DNA from: an uncultured Faecalibacterium sp.
Lineage (GTDB): Bacteria > Bacillota > Clostridia > Oscillospirales > Ruminococcaceae
Reading direction: 5' to 3'
DNA length: 22,935 nt
NCBI GenBank assembly: GCA_934511465.1
Contig: CAKSWG010000030.1
Location: 1 to 22,935 of the forward strand
Below the pieces are notes generated by a model. The model did no database searches. It was not told where the DNA came from and saw only the letters and a program-made list of their open reading frames with translations. The position numbers and the translations under genes are program-made. Shown one piece after another: positions 22,597-22,935 of the stretch (position 1 is the stretch's first letter; each line of letters starts with the position of its first letter).

Positions 22597-22835
22597 CACG
22601 GGAGGGGTGTGGCGGGAAGCGGCAGCTGCACAGGAAAAATGCAAAGAAGGACAAACAGATAATGAACGAATCTTTACGTGATTGCGTTGAAAAATAAAAA
22701 CTCGTGTAAGCTGTATGGCAGGCAGATGACAAACAAATGACAGGCAGGTGGCAACAACTATACCATAACTACAAAGAAAAACATAATAACCATCATCTTC
22801 GGGGAAGATGACGACGAGATCGTTCTGTGAGAAAT
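22597..22835. other. Intergenic region without a supported gene
   Basis: It holds a four-copy 11-bp-phased repeat (22715-22753) and a small TCATCTTC/GAAGATGA hairpin (about 22794-22812). A few tiny frames lack ribosome sites. No gene can be supported. Confidence 0.5.
22715..22753. repeat. Four 11-bp-phased hexamers (ATGGCA, ATGACA, ATGACA, GTGGCA)
   Basis: Hexamers start at 22715, 22726, 22737 and 22748, each exactly 11 bp from the next. The first and third full 11-mers differ at one base. The 6+5 format is that of OmpR-family operator sites. No regulated gene is obvious nearby. Confidence 0.45.
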
Positions 22836-22866
22836 AAAAAAATCCCGGAAGCCGACGCTCCCGGGA
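22836..22866 (-). terminator. Terminator of tRNA-Cys
   Basis: In minus-strand sense TCCCGGGAGC (22866-22857), loop GTCG and GCTTCCGGGA (22852-22843) form a 10-bp stem with one G-U pair, followed by seven T. Confidence 0.88.
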
Positions 22867-22872
22867 ATCTTT

Positions 22873-22935
22873 TGGAGGTGACGACCAGATTTGAACTGGT
22901 GGATGAGGGTTTTGCAGACCCTTGCCTTACCACTT
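22873..22935 (-). tRNA. tRNA-Cys (anticodon GCA), 5' end beyond the window
   Basis: In minus-strand sense the anticodon stem AGGGT/ACCCT encloses loop CTGCAAA with anticodon GCA (22913-22915). The T arm is ACCAG-TTCAAAT-CTGGT. The 3' acceptor strand CGTCACC is followed by discriminator T and encoded CCA. U73 is typical of tRNA-Cys. The 5' acceptor strand lies outside the window. Confidence 0.92.

Noticed and set aside
22726..22830. A short frame MTNK-TGA-QAGGNN...DDDEIVL that would need TGA read-through
   Set aside because: There is no ribosome site, no recoding element that I can see and no recognisable product. The acidic tail may be chance or a remnant.

Overview
The window looks like the chromosome of a low-to-mid-GC Gram-positive gut anaerobe of the Oscillospiraceae/Ruminococcaceae, most likely Faecalibacterium. 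This is inferred from the rpsO-pnp pair, the sortase pilus with Cna-B/SpaA-type proteins, a small double-glycine-leader peptide of a type I associate with that genus, and the style of the intergenic repeats. No database search was possible.

Layout. Positions 1-247 hold two exact copies of a 120-bp tandem unit and the first 7 bases of a third. Next on the + strand come a GT39-type membrane glycosyltransferase, a CPBP (CAAX-type) membrane protease, rpsO with a long structured leader, and pnp. A strong two-way terminator at 5670-5705 separates these from a minus-strand block (15609 to 5723) that forms one pilus operon. In transcription order it encodes a 107-residue coiled-coil protein, a type I signal peptidase, a 1780-residue LPSTG adhesin, a 523-residue LPSTG pilin, a class C sortase and a short proline-rich LPQTG protein. 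Upstream on the same strand, a two-gene unit encodes an InlB-repeat membrane protein and a 73-residue double-glycine peptide. Then come tRNA-Gln(UUG) (+) and a penicillin-binding-protein-5-like protein whose three catalytic motifs are all altered (-). A metallophosphoesterase (+) and recG (-) converge on a hairpin-rich element with inverted ends. The window ends with a small hydrophobic ORF and a GNAT acetyltransferase (+), and a truncated tRNA-Cys(GCA) (-).

How the parts fit. The signal peptidase and sortase would process and polymerise the three LPXTG proteins into a surface fibre. The giant tip adhesin has six H-x-H-(T/D)-x-x-C modules and a papain-like CHAP domain that appears to have lost its catalytic residues. 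The pilus promoter and the InlB/double-glycine-peptide promoter both carry TGTTGC-N5-TGTTGC, an 11-bp-phased direct repeat, 14-15 bp upstream of the -10. I therefore propose one OmpR/PhoB-type regulator controlling the pilus and the peptide together. This co-regulated set is the best candidate for an undescribed system in the window. The catalytically altered carboxypeptidase is the best single-gene oddity.
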